Counted from the first letter of the stretch, positions 36,418 to 45,267 are shown. The stretch is DNA of 64,000 nt from Myxococcus xanthus (GCF_900106535.1 NZ_FNOH01000013.1:124001-188000), one strand, 5' to 3'. The notes: generated by a model not told the origin, from the letters alone. Translations and numbers: made by a program.

Positions 36418-36804
36418 ATGGCTCGCAAGGCAATCCACTCCGACCAGGCCCCCAAGGCCATTGGCCCGTATTCCCAGGCGGTGCAGGTGGACGCCGGGAA
36501 GATGACCTTCCTCTCCGGCCAGATTCCGCTCGACCCCGCCACCATGGAGATGGTGCAGGGCGACGTCGTCGCGCAGGCGGAGCGGGTGATGGAGAATCTG
36601 AAGGCCGTGCTCGCCGCCAGCGGGCTGGACTTCTCCCACGTCGTGCGCTGCACCATCTTCCTCACCGATTTGGGCGACTTCGCCCGGGTGAACGAAGTCT
36701 ATGGCCGCTACTTCACCGGCGCTCCGCCGGCCCGCGCCACCGTGCAGGTGTCCGCGCTGCCGCGTGGCTCCAAGGTGGAGATTGACGCCATCGCCGTCTC
36801 CTGA
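36418..36804 (+). CDS. ridA: RidA family deaminase
   Basis: The 128-residue protein is a full-length RidA (YjgF/YER057c/UK114): KAIGPYSQAVQVDAGKMTFL, FLSGQIPLDPAT, VVRCTIFLTDLGDFARVNEV and PARATVQVSALPRGSKVEID. The Arg in PPARATVQ, which binds the carboxylate of enamine/imine intermediates, is present. The family hydrolyses reactive 2-aminoacrylate made by PLP enzymes. ATG 36418 gives MARKAIHS; GTG 36409 is an alternative. It follows rel by 80 bp. Confidence 0.93.
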   Translation: MARKAIHSDQAPKAIGPYSQAVQVDAGKMTFLSGQIPLDPATMEMVQGDVVAQAERVMENLKAVLAASGLDFSHVVRCTIFLTDLGDFARVNEVYGRYFTGAPPARATVQVSALPRGSKVEIDAIAVS

Positions 36805-36823
36805 AGCAAGGGCTGGAAAGACG

Positions 36824-36858
36824 AAGGCCGCCGGACTCAGAGGAGTCCGACGGCCTTT
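36824..36858. terminator. rho-independent terminator between ridA and the DsbA-like gene
   Basis: AAGGCCG-C-CGGACTC pairs with GAGTCCG-A-CGGCCTT across AGAG: 14 bp of pairs with one C/A mismatch, ending in CCTTTG. It lies between convergent genes. Confidence 0.85.
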
Positions 36859-36890
36859 GTCGCGTCAGGGCGCCAGGGCCCCAGCGGGAA

Positions 36891-38861
36891 CTACTTCGAG
36901 TCGGCCACCGCGCCGCCGAGCTTCTTCAGCTCCTCGTCGATGACGCGCTTGAACGCGTCCACGGGCTGGGCGCCCACGAGCGTGCGGCCATTGATGAAGA
37001 ACGTCGGGGTGCCGGAGGCGCCCACGCTGGACGCCTGCGCCATGTCGGCCTCGATCTGCGCGTTGAACTTGCCCTGGTCCAGCGCGGCCTTGAACTTGTC
37101 CACGTTCAGGCCCAGCTCCTGCGCGTACTTCTCCAGCGAGGCGCGGTCCAGCGCGCGCTGATTGGCGAAGAGCTTGTCGTGGTACTCCCAGAACTTGCCC
37201 TGCTCGTTCGCGGCCAGCGCAGCGGCGGCGGCCAACTTGGCGTTGGCGTGGAAGGGCAGCGGCTGGTTCTTGAAGGCGACCTTGATCTTCCCGCCGTACT
37301 GGTCCTCCAACTGCTTCAGCGTGGGCACCACGCGGCTGCAGAAGGGGCACTCGAAGTCGGAGAAGGCGACGATGGTGACGGGCGCGTTCTTGTCGCCCTT
37401 CACCGGGGCGTTGCCCACGTCCACCTTCTGGACCGGGGGCTCGGCCGGAGCGCCAGGGGCCGCGGCGGGCGCCGTCGGGGCGTTGGCGACGTTCTCCGCG
37501 TTCAGCTTGGCGTAGAGCTCCTCGGGCTTGGTGCCGGCGGCGAGCAGCTTGTCCGCCTTGCCAATCTCCTCGTCGATGACGCGCTTGAAGGCCTCGAAGG
37601 GCTGCGCGCCGACGAACTCACGGCCGTTGATGAAGAAGGTCGGGGTGCCGTTGGCGCCCACGGCGTTGCCGGCGGCCATGTCGGCCTCGACCTTCGCCTT
37701 GAACTTGCCCGAATCCAGGGCGGCCTTGAACTTGGCGACGTTCAGGCCCAGCTCCTGCGCGTACTTCTCCAGCGAGGCGCGATCCATGGCCTTCTGATTG
37801 GCGAAGAGCTTGTCGTGGTACTCCCAGAACTTGCCCTGCTCGTGCGCGGCGTGCGAGGCCTCGGCGGCCAGCTTCGCGTTCGGGTGGAAGGGCAGCGGCT
37901 GGTGACGGAACACTACGCGCACGTCCTTGGCGTAGCTCTCCTTGATCTTCGACAGGGTGGGGCCCACGCGGCTGCAGAAGGGGCACTCGAAGTCAGACCA
38001 CTCGACGATGGTCACCTTGGCGTTGGCCGGGCCGAAGGAGGGCGAGTCCGAGGGGATCTCCACCTTGCGGACCGTGGCGGCGGGCTGCTGCGGCTGCGCC
38101 TTGGGCGCGGCGCGCTCGGAGCCCTTCTCGATGATCTTCGCGTACACCTGCGAGGCGGGCACGCCGCCCTTCACCAGGTTCTCCGCCTTGACCAGCTCCT
38201 CGTCGATGAGGGCCTGGAAGTTGGCGATGGGCTGCGCGCCCGACAGGAAGCGGCCGTTGATGAAGAAGGCCGGGGTGCCGCTGGCGCCCAGCTGGCCGGC
38301 CAGGGCCTGGTCGCGGGTGATGATGTCCTGGAACTTGGGGTTGCCCAGCTCAGCCTTCCACTTGTCCAGGTTGAGGCCCAGCTCCTTGGCGTACTGCTCC
38401 AGGGACACGTCATCCAGCTTCTTCTGATTGGCGAAGAGCTTGGCGTGGTACTCCCAGTACTTGCCCTGCTCGCCAGCCGCCATCGCGGCGATGGCCGCGG
38501 GCTTGGCGCGCGGGTGGAAGGAGAGGGGGTTCTGCTTCATCACCACGCGGAGCTTCTTGCCGTACTGCTCCTGGAGCTTCTCGATGGTGACGTTCGCCCG
38601 GCTGCAGAAGGGGCACTCGTAGTCGGAGAACTCGACCACGGTGACGAGCGCGTCGGCGCTGCCGTGGGTCGGCGAGTTCTCGATGGGCACCTTGAACACG
38701 GTGGGATCCACCGGACGGCGTCCACCCGGCGCCGGGGCGGCGGGAGAGTTCGGTGCGGCCTTGGCGACTTCGGACTTCGTGGACGGGCCAGTGGTGACGC
38801 GGCCGCCAACGAACCCGAGCACCAGGCCGACCAGCAGGGCCACGATGACATTGGGCTTCAT
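36891..38861 (-). CDS. membrane-anchored protein with three tandem DsbA-like thioredoxin domains
   Basis: About 656 residues. A short N-terminal membrane anchor (VIVALLVGLVLGFVGGRV) and Ala/Pro linker are followed by three DsbA/DsbC-like domains. The CPFC active sites lie at about residues 84, 292 and 504: ECPFCSRANVTI, ECPFCSRVGPTL, ECPFCSRVVPTL. Each domain also has the FINGR cis-Pro region (GTPAFFINGRFLSGA, GTPTFFINGREFVGA, GTPTFFINGRTLVGA). Linkers between domains are Ala/Pro-rich. A single DsbA-like domain is the usual form; three copies with an anchor would put three redox centres in the periplasm. ATG 38861 is used since GGAG precedes it at moderate distance; ATG 38885 is possible. Confidence 0.9.
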   Translation of the reverse strand: MKPNVIVALLVGLVLGFVGGRVTTGPSTKSEVAKAAPNSPAAPAPGGRRPVDPTVFKVPIENSPTHGSADALVTVVEFSDYECPFCSRANVTIEKLQEQYGKKLRVVMKQNPLSFHPRAKPAAIAAMAAGEQGKYWEYHAKLFANQKKLDDVSLEQYAKELGLNLDKWKAELGNPKFQDIITRDQALAGQLGASGTPAFFINGRFLSGAQPIANFQALIDEELVKAENLVKGGVPASQVYAKIIEKGSERAAPKAQPQQPAATVRKVEIPSDSPSFGPANAKVTIVEWSDFECPFCSRVGPTLSKIKESYAKDVRVVFRHQPLPFHPNAKLAAEASHAAHEQGKFWEYHDKLFANQKAMDRASLEKYAQELGLNVAKFKAALDSGKFKAKVEADMAAGNAVGANGTPTFFINGREFVGAQPFEAFKRVIDEEIGKADKLLAAGTKPEELYAKLNAENVANAPTAPAAAPGAPAEPPVQKVDVGNAPVKGDKNAPVTIVAFSDFECPFCSRVVPTLKQLEDQYGGKIKVAFKNQPLPFHANAKLAAAAALAANEQGKFWEYHDKLFANQRALDRASLEKYAQELGLNVDKFKAALDQGKFNAQIEADMAQASSVGASGTPTFFINGRTLVGAQPVDAFKRVIDEELKKLGGAVADSK

Positions 38862-39057
38862 AAGTGGGTCTTGCTCCTTCGCCATGGGGCCGGCATTGTG
38901 GGCCCGAGCGGGTTTTCAACGAGGGCAGAGGGCGGCGGTCTTAACAGAGGGAATTCCAGACGCGCAAGCAAGCCGCTCTGGCCTTCCAGGGAGCCGCGCC
39001 CCCTCAGGGGCCCCAAAACTCGGGAGTCTTCGGAAAAATTCCGTCAGAGTCCCGATC
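38862..39057. other. intergenic region between the DsbA-like and TusA-like genes
   Basis: This 196-bp stretch separates divergent genes and must hold both promoters. No convincing -35/-10 pair is visible to me, and no gene. Confidence 0.4.
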
Positions 39058-39288
39058 ATGGAAGCCGCCGTTCGCATCGACACCCGCGGGGCCTTGTGCC
39101 CCATGCCCATCCTGGAACTCGCCAAGGCCATGAGAGCACTGGCGCCAGGGACGCTCGTGGAGCTCGTCTCCACGGATCGCGGGTTGGAGGCGGACCTTCC
39201 CGCATGGTGCGAGGCTACGGGGAATCCACTGGTGCGCATGGAGCGCCGGGAGCGCCTCTACGTGGGCTGGGTGCGCAAGGCGGGTTGA
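39058..39288 (+). CDS. TusA/SirA-like sulfur-carrier family protein
   Basis: The 76-residue protein begins RIDTRGALCPMPILELAKAM, containing the CPxP motif of the TusA/YedF/SirA family. The Cys carries sulfur as a persulfide in TusA; other members have different roles. The remainder (DRGLEADLPAWCEATGNPLV) matches the second half of the fold. It is a short alpha/beta protein of normal family length. Which branch of the family it belongs to is not clear. Confidence 0.85.
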   Translation: MEAAVRIDTRGALCPMPILELAKAMRALAPGTLVELVSTDRGLEADLPAWCEATGNPLVRMERRERLYVGWVRKAG

Positions 39289-39310
39289 GTCGCCTGCCGC
39301 CAGCCCACGC

Positions 39311-39346
39311 TTTGCTTCAGAGCATCTGTTTGCTTCAGAGCATCTG
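39311..39346. repeat. perfect 18-bp tandem duplication at the ABC ATPase gene end
   Basis: TTTGCTTCAGAGCATCTG occurs at 39311-39328 and again at 39329-39346. The right copy covers the last four codons and stop of the minus-strand ABC ATPase gene (stop at 39337-39335); the left copy is downstream of the stop. Confidence 0.95.
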
Positions 39347-40243
39347 CAGGACGCGATCTTCCAGGCGCTGGCCGCGGCTGACGCCCAGGATGAGCACGTC
39401 GTGCTGCAGCAGGTGACGCACCACCTGGCTGATGACCTCTTCGGGCGCCACGCCGCCGCTGAAGCGCACGCGCAGCACGGTGTCGCTCTCCATGCGCGCG
39501 TCCGTGATGTGGGGCATCACCGTGAGCTCCGGGATGATGACGCTGCCGCGCGCAATCTGGACGCGGAACTCGGCGCCCTGGCCGGTGAGCTCATTCATGC
39601 TCCCCGCTTGGGCGAGCGTGCCCTTGTCGAGGATGGCGGCCGCGTCACACAGCTCCTCCAGCTCCTGGAGGTTGTGGCTGGAGACCACCACCGTCTGCCG
39701 GCCCTTCATGTCGCGGATGACCTGGCGCACCTGGGCGGCGACGCGCGGATCCAACCCGGCGGTGGGCTCGTCCAGCAGCACCAACGGCGGGCTGCCCATG
39801 AGGGCCTGGGCCATGGCGGCGCGCTTGGCCATGCCGTGGCTGAGCGCCTGTGTCTGGACGTTCCAGGCCTCCATGAGGCCCACCTTGTCCAGGGCCTCGC
39901 GCGCCTCACGCTCCGGCTCGGCCAGGGCGGACAGCCGCGCCCAGTACATCAGCAGCGCGCCCACTTCCCAGCCGGGCGGCAGCACCGCGTCCTGCGGCAG
40001 CGCGCCCAGGCGGCCCTTCAGGGCGCCCGGGGTGGTGGGGTCCACATCCATGACCTTGAGCGAGCCCTCGGACGGGTAGAGGTAGCCGCACATCATGGAG
40101 AAGGTGGTCGTCTTGCCGGCGCCGTTGGGGCCGATGAGCCCGTACACCGCGCCCTTGGGCACGGAGAAGCTGACGCCGTTGACGGCGACCTTGGGGCCGA
40201 AGCGCTTGGAGACGCCGAACAGTTCAATGGCCACGTCGCTCAC
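39335..40243 (-). CDS. ABC transporter ATP-binding protein
   Basis: The 302-residue protein has Walker A GPNGAGKTTT, Q-loop region GALPQDAVLPPG, signature LSHGMAKRAAMAQALMG (LSxGM variant), Walker B LVLLDEPTAGLDP and the H-loop VVSSHNLQEL. The C-terminal 60 residues form an extra domain common in ABC-2 type exporters. It is coupled to the permease gene (4-bp ATGA overlap at 40240-40243), so it drives an exporter of unknown substrate. Confidence 0.93.
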   Translation of the reverse strand: MSDVAIELFGVSKRFGPKVAVNGVSFSVPKGAVYGLIGPNGAGKTTTFSMMCGYLYPSEGSLKVMDVDPTTPGALKGRLGALPQDAVLPPGWEVGALLMYWARLSALAEPEREAREALDKVGLMEAWNVQTQALSHGMAKRAAMAQALMGSPPLVLLDEPTAGLDPRVAAQVRQVIRDMKGRQTVVVSSHNLQELEELCDAAAILDKGTLAQAGSMNELTGQGAEFRVQIARGSVIIPELTVMPHITDARMESDTVLRVRFSGGVAPEEVISQVVRHLLQHDVLILGVSRGQRLEDRVLQML

Positions 40244-41157
40244 AGGTCCCTCGCGCGCAGGATGCCGTAGGCCGCCATCAGGAAGACGAACGCGAAGACC
40301 GCGTAGGCGGCTCCGCTCGCGCCGAACTGCGCCAGGCCCGGATGCAGCAGATCGCTGGCGTAGTACGACGGGGACAGGTAGCGCAGGAAGCGCAGGTTGC
40401 CCGTGTCACCGGAGGCCCGGCCGATGGTGTCCATCAGCCAGAAGACGAACAGCAGGATGAAGTTGAAGACCAGGCTCACCGCTGGTGAGCGGAACAGGCT
40501 GGAGCACAGCGTCGTGAGGGCCACGTAGGCCAGCGAGAAGACGATGGCCGCCAGCCAGAACTTCAGCAGGTTGAGCGCCATGGCGGCGAAGCTGAAGTCC
40601 GGGTTGGCCACGCGGGCGTAGATGAAGATGGCCAGGTCGATGATGAGCACCAGGCCGAGCAGCAGCGTCGCCTGCGTCAGGAACTTGCCCAGCAGCACCG
40701 ACGAGCGCCGCGCGCGCACCGTGAGGTAGCGCATGGAGCGTGGGCCCACTTCACCGCTAATCTGATCGAAGCCCATCAGCGCGATGTACGCGGGCAGGAA
40801 GAAGAGGGTGATCTTGAAGACGATCAACACCTCCAGCGGCACCTGCGCCAGGGCCTCGATCATCGCGGAGTCGTTGCTGGTGAGGAATCCCAGCACGCCC
40901 TTGCGCATCTCCTCGTTGAGCTGCACGGAGGCGCTCGCATCCGCGCCCGCGCCCTCCAACTGCTTGGCGACGGCGCTGCGGACTTCGCCCGCGAGCCAGC
41001 CGACCACCAGCAGCACCAACGCGGAGAACATGCTGTAGAGGCCGAGCAGCACCACCGTCCGGCCGCTGCGCACGGCCCGGCGGAGCTCGGCGCTCCAGAT
41101 GACCACCGTTTCTTTCAATCCGTCCAAAGTGTGGGCGAACCTAGCGGAGTTGCACAC
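40240..41157 (-). CDS. ABC-2 type transporter permease
   Basis: The 305-residue protein has about six predicted membrane spans: GLYSMFSALVLLVVGWLAG, VFKITLFFLPAYIALMGF, LGLVLIIDLAIFIYARV, IVFSLAYVALTTLC, VFNFILLFVFWLMD and AYAVFAFVFLMAAYGIL. It belongs to the ABC-2 exporter class, with the first soluble loop after the first span. A GTG at 41157 gives the longest form; a shorter start at GTG 41106 is possible. The ATPase gene overlaps it by 4 bp. Confidence 0.88.
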   Translation of the reverse strand: MCNSARFAHTLDGLKETVVIWSAELRRAVRSGRTVVLLGLYSMFSALVLLVVGWLAGEVRSAVAKQLEGAGADASASVQLNEEMRKGVLGFLTSNDSAMIEALAQVPLEVLIVFKITLFFLPAYIALMGFDQISGEVGPRSMRYLTVRARRSSVLLGKFLTQATLLLGLVLIIDLAIFIYARVANPDFSFAAMALNLLKFWLAAIVFSLAYVALTTLCSSLFRSPAVSLVFNFILLFVFWLMDTIGRASGDTGNLRFLRYLSPSYYASDLLHPGLAQFGASGAAYAVFAFVFLMAAYGILRARDL

Positions 41158-41278
41158 CCCTCCGCCAAGTTTCTGATTTCACCGAGGGACGGAAGCGACC
41201 AGGGAGGCATCCGTGGACAGCGCGCCCCCAGCCGGTAGGATCCAGCCGTCGCTCACCCCCCCGGAGCCCCCCGTAGCA

Positions 41279-42730
41279 ATGCGCTTCCACCGCCGTCTCC
41301 TGTCCGCCGCCGCGCTGCTCCCCCTGGTCCTCGTCATTGGAGCGACCGAGCCGGAGCAGCCCGCGTCCGCCGGTGCCTCCGAAGACGGAGGGGTGGGGGT
41401 CGCCGCCCCTGACACGACGTCGCAGGCCGCCCAGGCGGACGCGGGGACGTCGGGGGCCGCCACGGCGTCCCAGGGCGCCCAGCCCGATGCGGGGACTTCA
41501 GGATCCGCCGCCGTCTCCGCCGCCGCGGTGCTCGGGGGCGAGTCGCCGGATGGTGGACTGGCGGCGCTTGCCGCGGAGCCGGGGATGGTGCCCCCCGTGC
41601 CCGTGCCCTCGCGCGAGAAGGCGCCGCCCATCGCCACGGTGAAGTCGCTTCCCAGGTCCGCGGACCTCATGGCCCGCGCGGCGCTGGAGGACGGGAAGCT
41701 GGTGGTGAAGGAGAAGGGCGGAAAGAAGAAGCAGCTCACCATCGACCCGGTGCTGCAAGCGTCGCTGACGCAGATCCTCCGCAACTACGAGACGCCCTAC
41801 GGCGCGGCCGTGGTGCTGGAGCCGTCCACCGGACGGGTGCTGGCGTTGGCGGAGCACTCGGCGGCGAGGCCGGAGCTGCGAGGGCTGCCGGTTCGCGCGG
41901 TGTTCCCCGCGGCCAGCATCTTCAAAGTCATCACCGGCGGCGCGCTGCTGGAGGCCGGCGTCACACCGGATACTGAAGAGTGCTTCCACGGCGGCAAGCG
42001 GCGCATCTCCGAGAAGCACCTGCAGGACAGCGAGCGGGACAGCTCCTGCTATTCGCTGGCGCTGGCCATGGGCAAGAGCGCCAACGTCATCTTCGCCAAG
42101 CTGACGAACAAGCACCTCACGGTGGACTCGCTGCGCCGCATGGCGGCCCGCTTCCGTTTCAACCGTGAGATTGAGTTCCCCGTGCCGACGGATGTGTCGC
42201 TCGCCGCCATCCCCGAGGAGACCTTCAGCCTGGCCAACACGGGCGCGGGTTTCGGGGACGTGTACCTGTCCCCGCTGCACGGCGCGCTCGTCGCCGCGGT
42301 GGCCGCCAACGAGGGCCGCTGGGTGGACCCCATCCTCTTCGAGCCCGAAGGACCGGCGCCGCTGCTCCCGGTGGAAGGCGAGCCCGTCCTCACGCCGGAG
42401 GTTGCGAAGGACCTCACGGCGCTGCTGGAGGAGACCGTCACCAGCGGCACCGCGCGCGCCGTGTTCCGCGAGCGTGGCTTCCGCGTGGATGACGCCGTGG
42501 GCAAGACGGGCTCACTGGCGGACCGCGAGCCCTTCCGCGACTACTCGTGGTTCGTGGGCTTCGCGCCCAAGGACAACCCGCGTGTCGCCGTGGCCGCCAT
42601 CATCGTCAATGACCCGAAGTGGCGCATCCGAGGCACCTGGCTGGGCCGCGAGGCGCTCCGCCTGGGGCTGGAGCGAATGCCCGCGCCGGTGGAGATGACG
42701 GCCCCGGCCTCCGCCGCTGGCAAGCACTGA
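41279..42730 (+). CDS. penicillin-binding transpeptidase-domain protein
   Basis: The 483-residue protein has an N-terminal signal/anchor (LLSAAALLPLVLVIGA), about 100 residues of low-complexity Ala/Ser/Asp-rich sequence, then a transpeptidase domain: SIFK (SxxK, about 212), SAN (SxN, about 266) and KTGS (about 407), with TGAGFGDVYLSPLHGALV in between. The active-site serine and the KTG are present, so it can bind penicillin. No transglycosylase or dimerisation (PBP2-type) domain is visible. I chose ATG 41279, at the hydrophobic start, over upstream starts. It probably shapes peptidoglycan; the exact reaction (D,D-transpeptidation or carboxypeptidation) is not told by the sequence. Confidence 0.85.
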   Translation: MRFHRRLLSAAALLPLVLVIGATEPEQPASAGASEDGGVGVAAPDTTSQAAQADAGTSGAATASQGAQPDAGTSGSAAVSAAAVLGGESPDGGLAALAAEPGMVPPVPVPSREKAPPIATVKSLPRSADLMARAALEDGKLVVKEKGGKKKQLTIDPVLQASLTQILRNYETPYGAAVVLEPSTGRVLALAEHSAARPELRGLPVRAVFPAASIFKVITGGALLEAGVTPDTEECFHGGKRRISEKHLQDSERDSSCYSLALAMGKSANVIFAKLTNKHLTVDSLRRMAARFRFNREIEFPVPTDVSLAAIPEETFSLANTGAGFGDVYLSPLHGALVAAVAANEGRWVDPILFEPEGPAPLLPVEGEPVLTPEVAKDLTALLEETVTSGTARAVFRERGFRVDDAVGKTGSLADREPFRDYSWFVGFAPKDNPRVAVAAIIVNDPKWRIRGTWLGREALRLGLERMPAPVEMTAPASAAGKH

Positions 42731-42738
42731 CGCTTCCG

Positions 42739-43893
42739 TCAGCGCGGCGTCAGCTTCACCAGCGTCGCGTCCACGAAGCCGGCGAAGAACTTCAGCGCAT
42801 CCAGCTCCTGCAGCGGCGACACGTGGACGATGGCGGCCACGTCGCGCCGTCCATCGATGCGTGACAGCAGGTAGCGCTCCGGCGCGGAGAGCTGGAGCGT
42901 CTTCAGGTGCCCGGGCGCGACCTGGAGCGTGGGGACCCTGGGCGGGTCGGCCAGCTCCCGCCGCAGGTGCACCAGGAGCTTCTCCTGGGCCGCCTTGACG
43001 AACTCCGCCGTGCGAGGGGAGGGCGACATCTCGTGCGCCCGCCGCGCCAGCGCCTCGCCGTCCCGCGCGTTGCCCGCGTCGAGGAAGAGCTGCGCGGCCT
43101 GGAGCACTTCGTCCGACGACGTCTCCGAGCCGATGATGCCCCGCTCTCCGTTCTCCTCCTCCACCACGGACATCTCGGACTCGGGCGGCTCGTCGGACAC
43201 CTTCACCGCGTCCAGGCGGTAGAGCGCATACAGCCGCTGGTAGAGGAAGAAGTCCGTGGCGTGCAGCGCCAGCGCGATGCCGTCGATGGTGAGGCCTTCC
43301 TTGATGAGCTGGACGATGCGCTCGTCCATGCTCCCGGGCTTTCGCTCGGGCAGCTTGCGCTCGTCCACCGAGAGCCGGACCGCGCCGGAGGGGAAGACGG
43401 CGTGGATGGCCTGCCAGGCCGTCTCCCGGAACTCGCCCTCGCGGTGGACGTCCAGCAGGTCCACGCTGACTTCCAGTCCCGCGACCTCTGGCGCCGTGTC
43501 CGCCGCCTCGAAGAGGAAGTCGCCGTCCTCCCAATGGAAGGCGTCGAGAATCATCTCCCGGAACTTGTGGCTGAGCGTGCCGCGCACGGTGGCTTCCGGC
43601 ACCAGCCCCGTCATCACCAGAATCTTCCCCAGGAAGATGCGCGTCTGCGCCTGGGTCGAAAACGCCTTCTCCAACTGGTCCTCGGTCAGGTGCCCCATAT
43701 TGATGAGGAACTGACCGAAGAACTCGCGCGGCTGGTTGGAACTGGCGCTGACCACATGGCCTTCGCGCAGTTCGAGTTGCTTGCGCACGTCCCCACGCTC
43801 CACCTTCAGGGACCCCGTCGCTCGCCGGTTCCCGAGATAGACGACGAGGTCCTTGAGAGGCATCGTCGAGAAGTCGCCAGACAAGCCACGCAT
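42739..43893 (-). CDS. DUF4388 domain protein
   Basis: The 384-residue protein begins MRGLSGDFSTMPLKDLVVYL, then RRATGSLKVERGDVRKQLEL, GHVVSASSNQPREFFGQFLI and KILVMTGLVPEATVRG, the DUF4388 (PATAN-like) domain frequent in delta-proteobacterial signalling proteins. The C-terminal half contains ERYLLSRIDGRRDVAAIVHV, a winged or partition-like domain. The family is linked to motility and signalling networks, but the role here is unknown. It is divergent from the glutaredoxin-like gene with 21 bp between start codons, so the two promoters must overlap. Confidence 0.82.
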   Translation of the reverse strand: MRGLSGDFSTMPLKDLVVYLGNRRATGSLKVERGDVRKQLELREGHVVSASSNQPREFFGQFLINMGHLTEDQLEKAFSTQAQTRIFLGKILVMTGLVPEATVRGTLSHKFREMILDAFHWEDGDFLFEAADTAPEVAGLEVSVDLLDVHREGEFRETAWQAIHAVFPSGAVRLSVDERKLPERKPGSMDERIVQLIKEGLTIDGIALALHATDFFLYQRLYALYRLDAVKVSDEPPESEMSVVEEENGERGIIGSETSSDEVLQAAQLFLDAGNARDGEALARRAHEMSPSPRTAEFVKAAQEKLLVHLRRELADPPRVPTLQVAPGHLKTLQLSAPERYLLSRIDGRRDVAAIVHVSPLQELDALKFFAGFVDATLVKLTPR

Positions 43894-43914
43894 TAACCGT
43901 TCATCCTGCCCCGC

Positions 43915-44193
43915 ATGCGCGTCGATATCTACTCGAAACCCAATTGCTCTCTCTGTGACAAGGCGGCCGCCGTCGTGGAGTCCGTGCGCGCTCGCATCCC
44001 CTTCGAGCTGCGGATCATCTCCATCCTGGAGGATGCGGAGGCCTTCACTGCCTGGCGTTACGACATCCCCGTGGTCGTCATCGAGGGGGTGCCAGCCTTC
44101 AAGCACCGCGTGGACGCCGCGGAGTTCGAGGCGCGGCTGCATGAGGTCAAAGGTGGCACAACCATTGCTAAATCCGCTGCCCAGCATGGGTAG
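43915..44193 (+). CDS. glutaredoxin-like thioredoxin-fold protein (DUF836 type)
   Basis: The 92-residue protein has the glutaredoxin/DUF836 pattern: DIYSKPNCSLCDKAAAVVES (CxxC redox pair), then RIISILEDAEAFTAWRYDIP, and VVVIEGVPAFKHRVDAAEFE. The cis-Pro of the thioredoxin fold is in DIPVVVIEG. It probably reduces small disulfides in the cytoplasm; the partner is unknown. Confidence 0.87.
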   Translation: MRVDIYSKPNCSLCDKAAAVVESVRARIPFELRIISILEDAEAFTAWRYDIPVVVIEGVPAFKHRVDAAEFEARLHEVKGGTTIAKSAAQHG

Positions 44194-44313
44194 CCAGCTT
44201 CCCTTCTCTAGTAAATCCGAGGGGATGAGGAAGTCAGGATGGGGTTCGAGGCTGTAAATCCGGGGTGGGCCTCGAAAAGCGGCGGAGAAAAGTTCACGCG
44301 GGAAGGTGGAACG

Positions 44314-45267
44314 GTGGGTGTGCGAAGGAAGCGAGTGGGCAAGGCCGGACAGCCGCCCACCGTGCTCGTCGTCGAGCCACGAGCAGCAGACCTGGAGCGG
44401 ACCCGGCTGCTCCTGGCGGAGGCCGGCTTCCGGGTGGTGCCCGTGACACGCTTCGACGCGGCGGTGCCGCTCTTCGAGGTCATCCGCCCGGCCGCGGTGT
44501 TGCTGGCCGCGCAGGCGCCTGACTTCGCGGCCGTCCAGGTCGCGCGCCGGTTGCGGCAGCTCAGCCATGGCGCGGTGCCGCTGCTCTACCTGGTGGATGA
44601 GCGGGACGCCGAGGCCCGGCGGTACTGCCTGGAGCGGGGGCAGTGCGTGGACCTGGTGCCCCGTTCGGGCAGTGGCTCGGAGCTGGCGACGAAGCTTCAC
44701 GCGCAACTGAAGCTGAAGGACGCGGTGCTGCGGGCGGCCGCGGGGGAGGAGGCCGGCACGGCCCAGGCGCTGCATGACCCGGTGACGGGGCTCTACAACC
44801 GGCCCTTCCTGCTGGAGTTCATCAGCCTGGAGGCGCGGCGGGCGGAGCGCTACGGCGGCGGATTCTCCGTGGTGGCGGCGGAAGTGGGGGGCTGGTCGGC
44901 CTTTCGCAAGGAGTTTGGGCGCGGCATGGCGGAGCGTCTGCTGGTGTACAGCGCGGTGGTGTTGGGGCAGACGGTGCGCGACGCGGACGCGGTGGCACGG
45001 GTGGGGGACTGTCAATTCGCGCTGATGCTCCCGGGAACGCCCGCGGAGTCGGTTCCGGAGGTGGTATCCCGCGTGGCGGCGCGCTTCGACACGGCCCGCT
45101 TCCAGGTGGAGGGGAAGGTGGTGCGCACGTCGCTGGAGCTGGGAACGGTGAGCTTCCCGGATTCGGTGGGCACGCCCACGCAGCTGTTGAGCGCGGCGCA
45201 GCAGGACATGCGACGCGCGCGTGAGTTTCGCCGGATGGTCGGGAGCACGTCCCGGTTGTCGGTGTGA
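44314..45267 (+). CDS. receiver-like/GGDEF-like signalling protein with degenerate active site
   Basis: The 317-residue protein has an N-terminal receiver-like domain (TVLVVEPRAADLERTRLLLA, ASKLHAQ... to about 140) without clear phospho-acceptor geometry. A C-terminal GGDEF-like domain follows: HDPVTGLYNRPFLLEFISLE is a good GGDEF start, but at the signature GGDEF position the sequence reads ARVGDCQFALMLPG. The catalytic Glu and second Gly are changed, so diguanylate cyclase activity is unlikely. GTG 44314 with GGAAGGTGG upstream is preferred over the in-frame ATG at 44239. It ends 44 bp before the next response regulator start. Confidence 0.8.
   Translation: MGVRRKRVGKAGQPPTVLVVEPRAADLERTRLLLAEAGFRVVPVTRFDAAVPLFEVIRPAAVLLAAQAPDFAAVQVARRLRQLSHGAVPLLYLVDERDAEARRYCLERGQCVDLVPRSGSGSELATKLHAQLKLKDAVLRAAAGEEAGTAQALHDPVTGLYNRPFLLEFISLEARRAERYGGGFSVVAAEVGGWSAFRKEFGRGMAERLLVYSAVVLGQTVRDADAVARVGDCQFALMLPGTPAESVPEVVSRVAARFDTARFQVEGKVVRTSLELGTVSFPDSVGTPTQLLSAAQQDMRRAREFRRMVGSTSRLSV

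Noticed and set aside
37179-39416. 745-codon plus-strand frame opposite the three-domain DsbA-like gene
   Set aside because: Shadow of a repetitive gene. The only real coding part is the TusA-like protein at 39058-39288, which lies in another frame.
43894-45015. Upstream extension of the DUF4388 frame to 45015
   Set aside because: The extension is antisense to the glutaredoxin-like and GGDEF-like genes and the DUF4388 domain starts at 43893.
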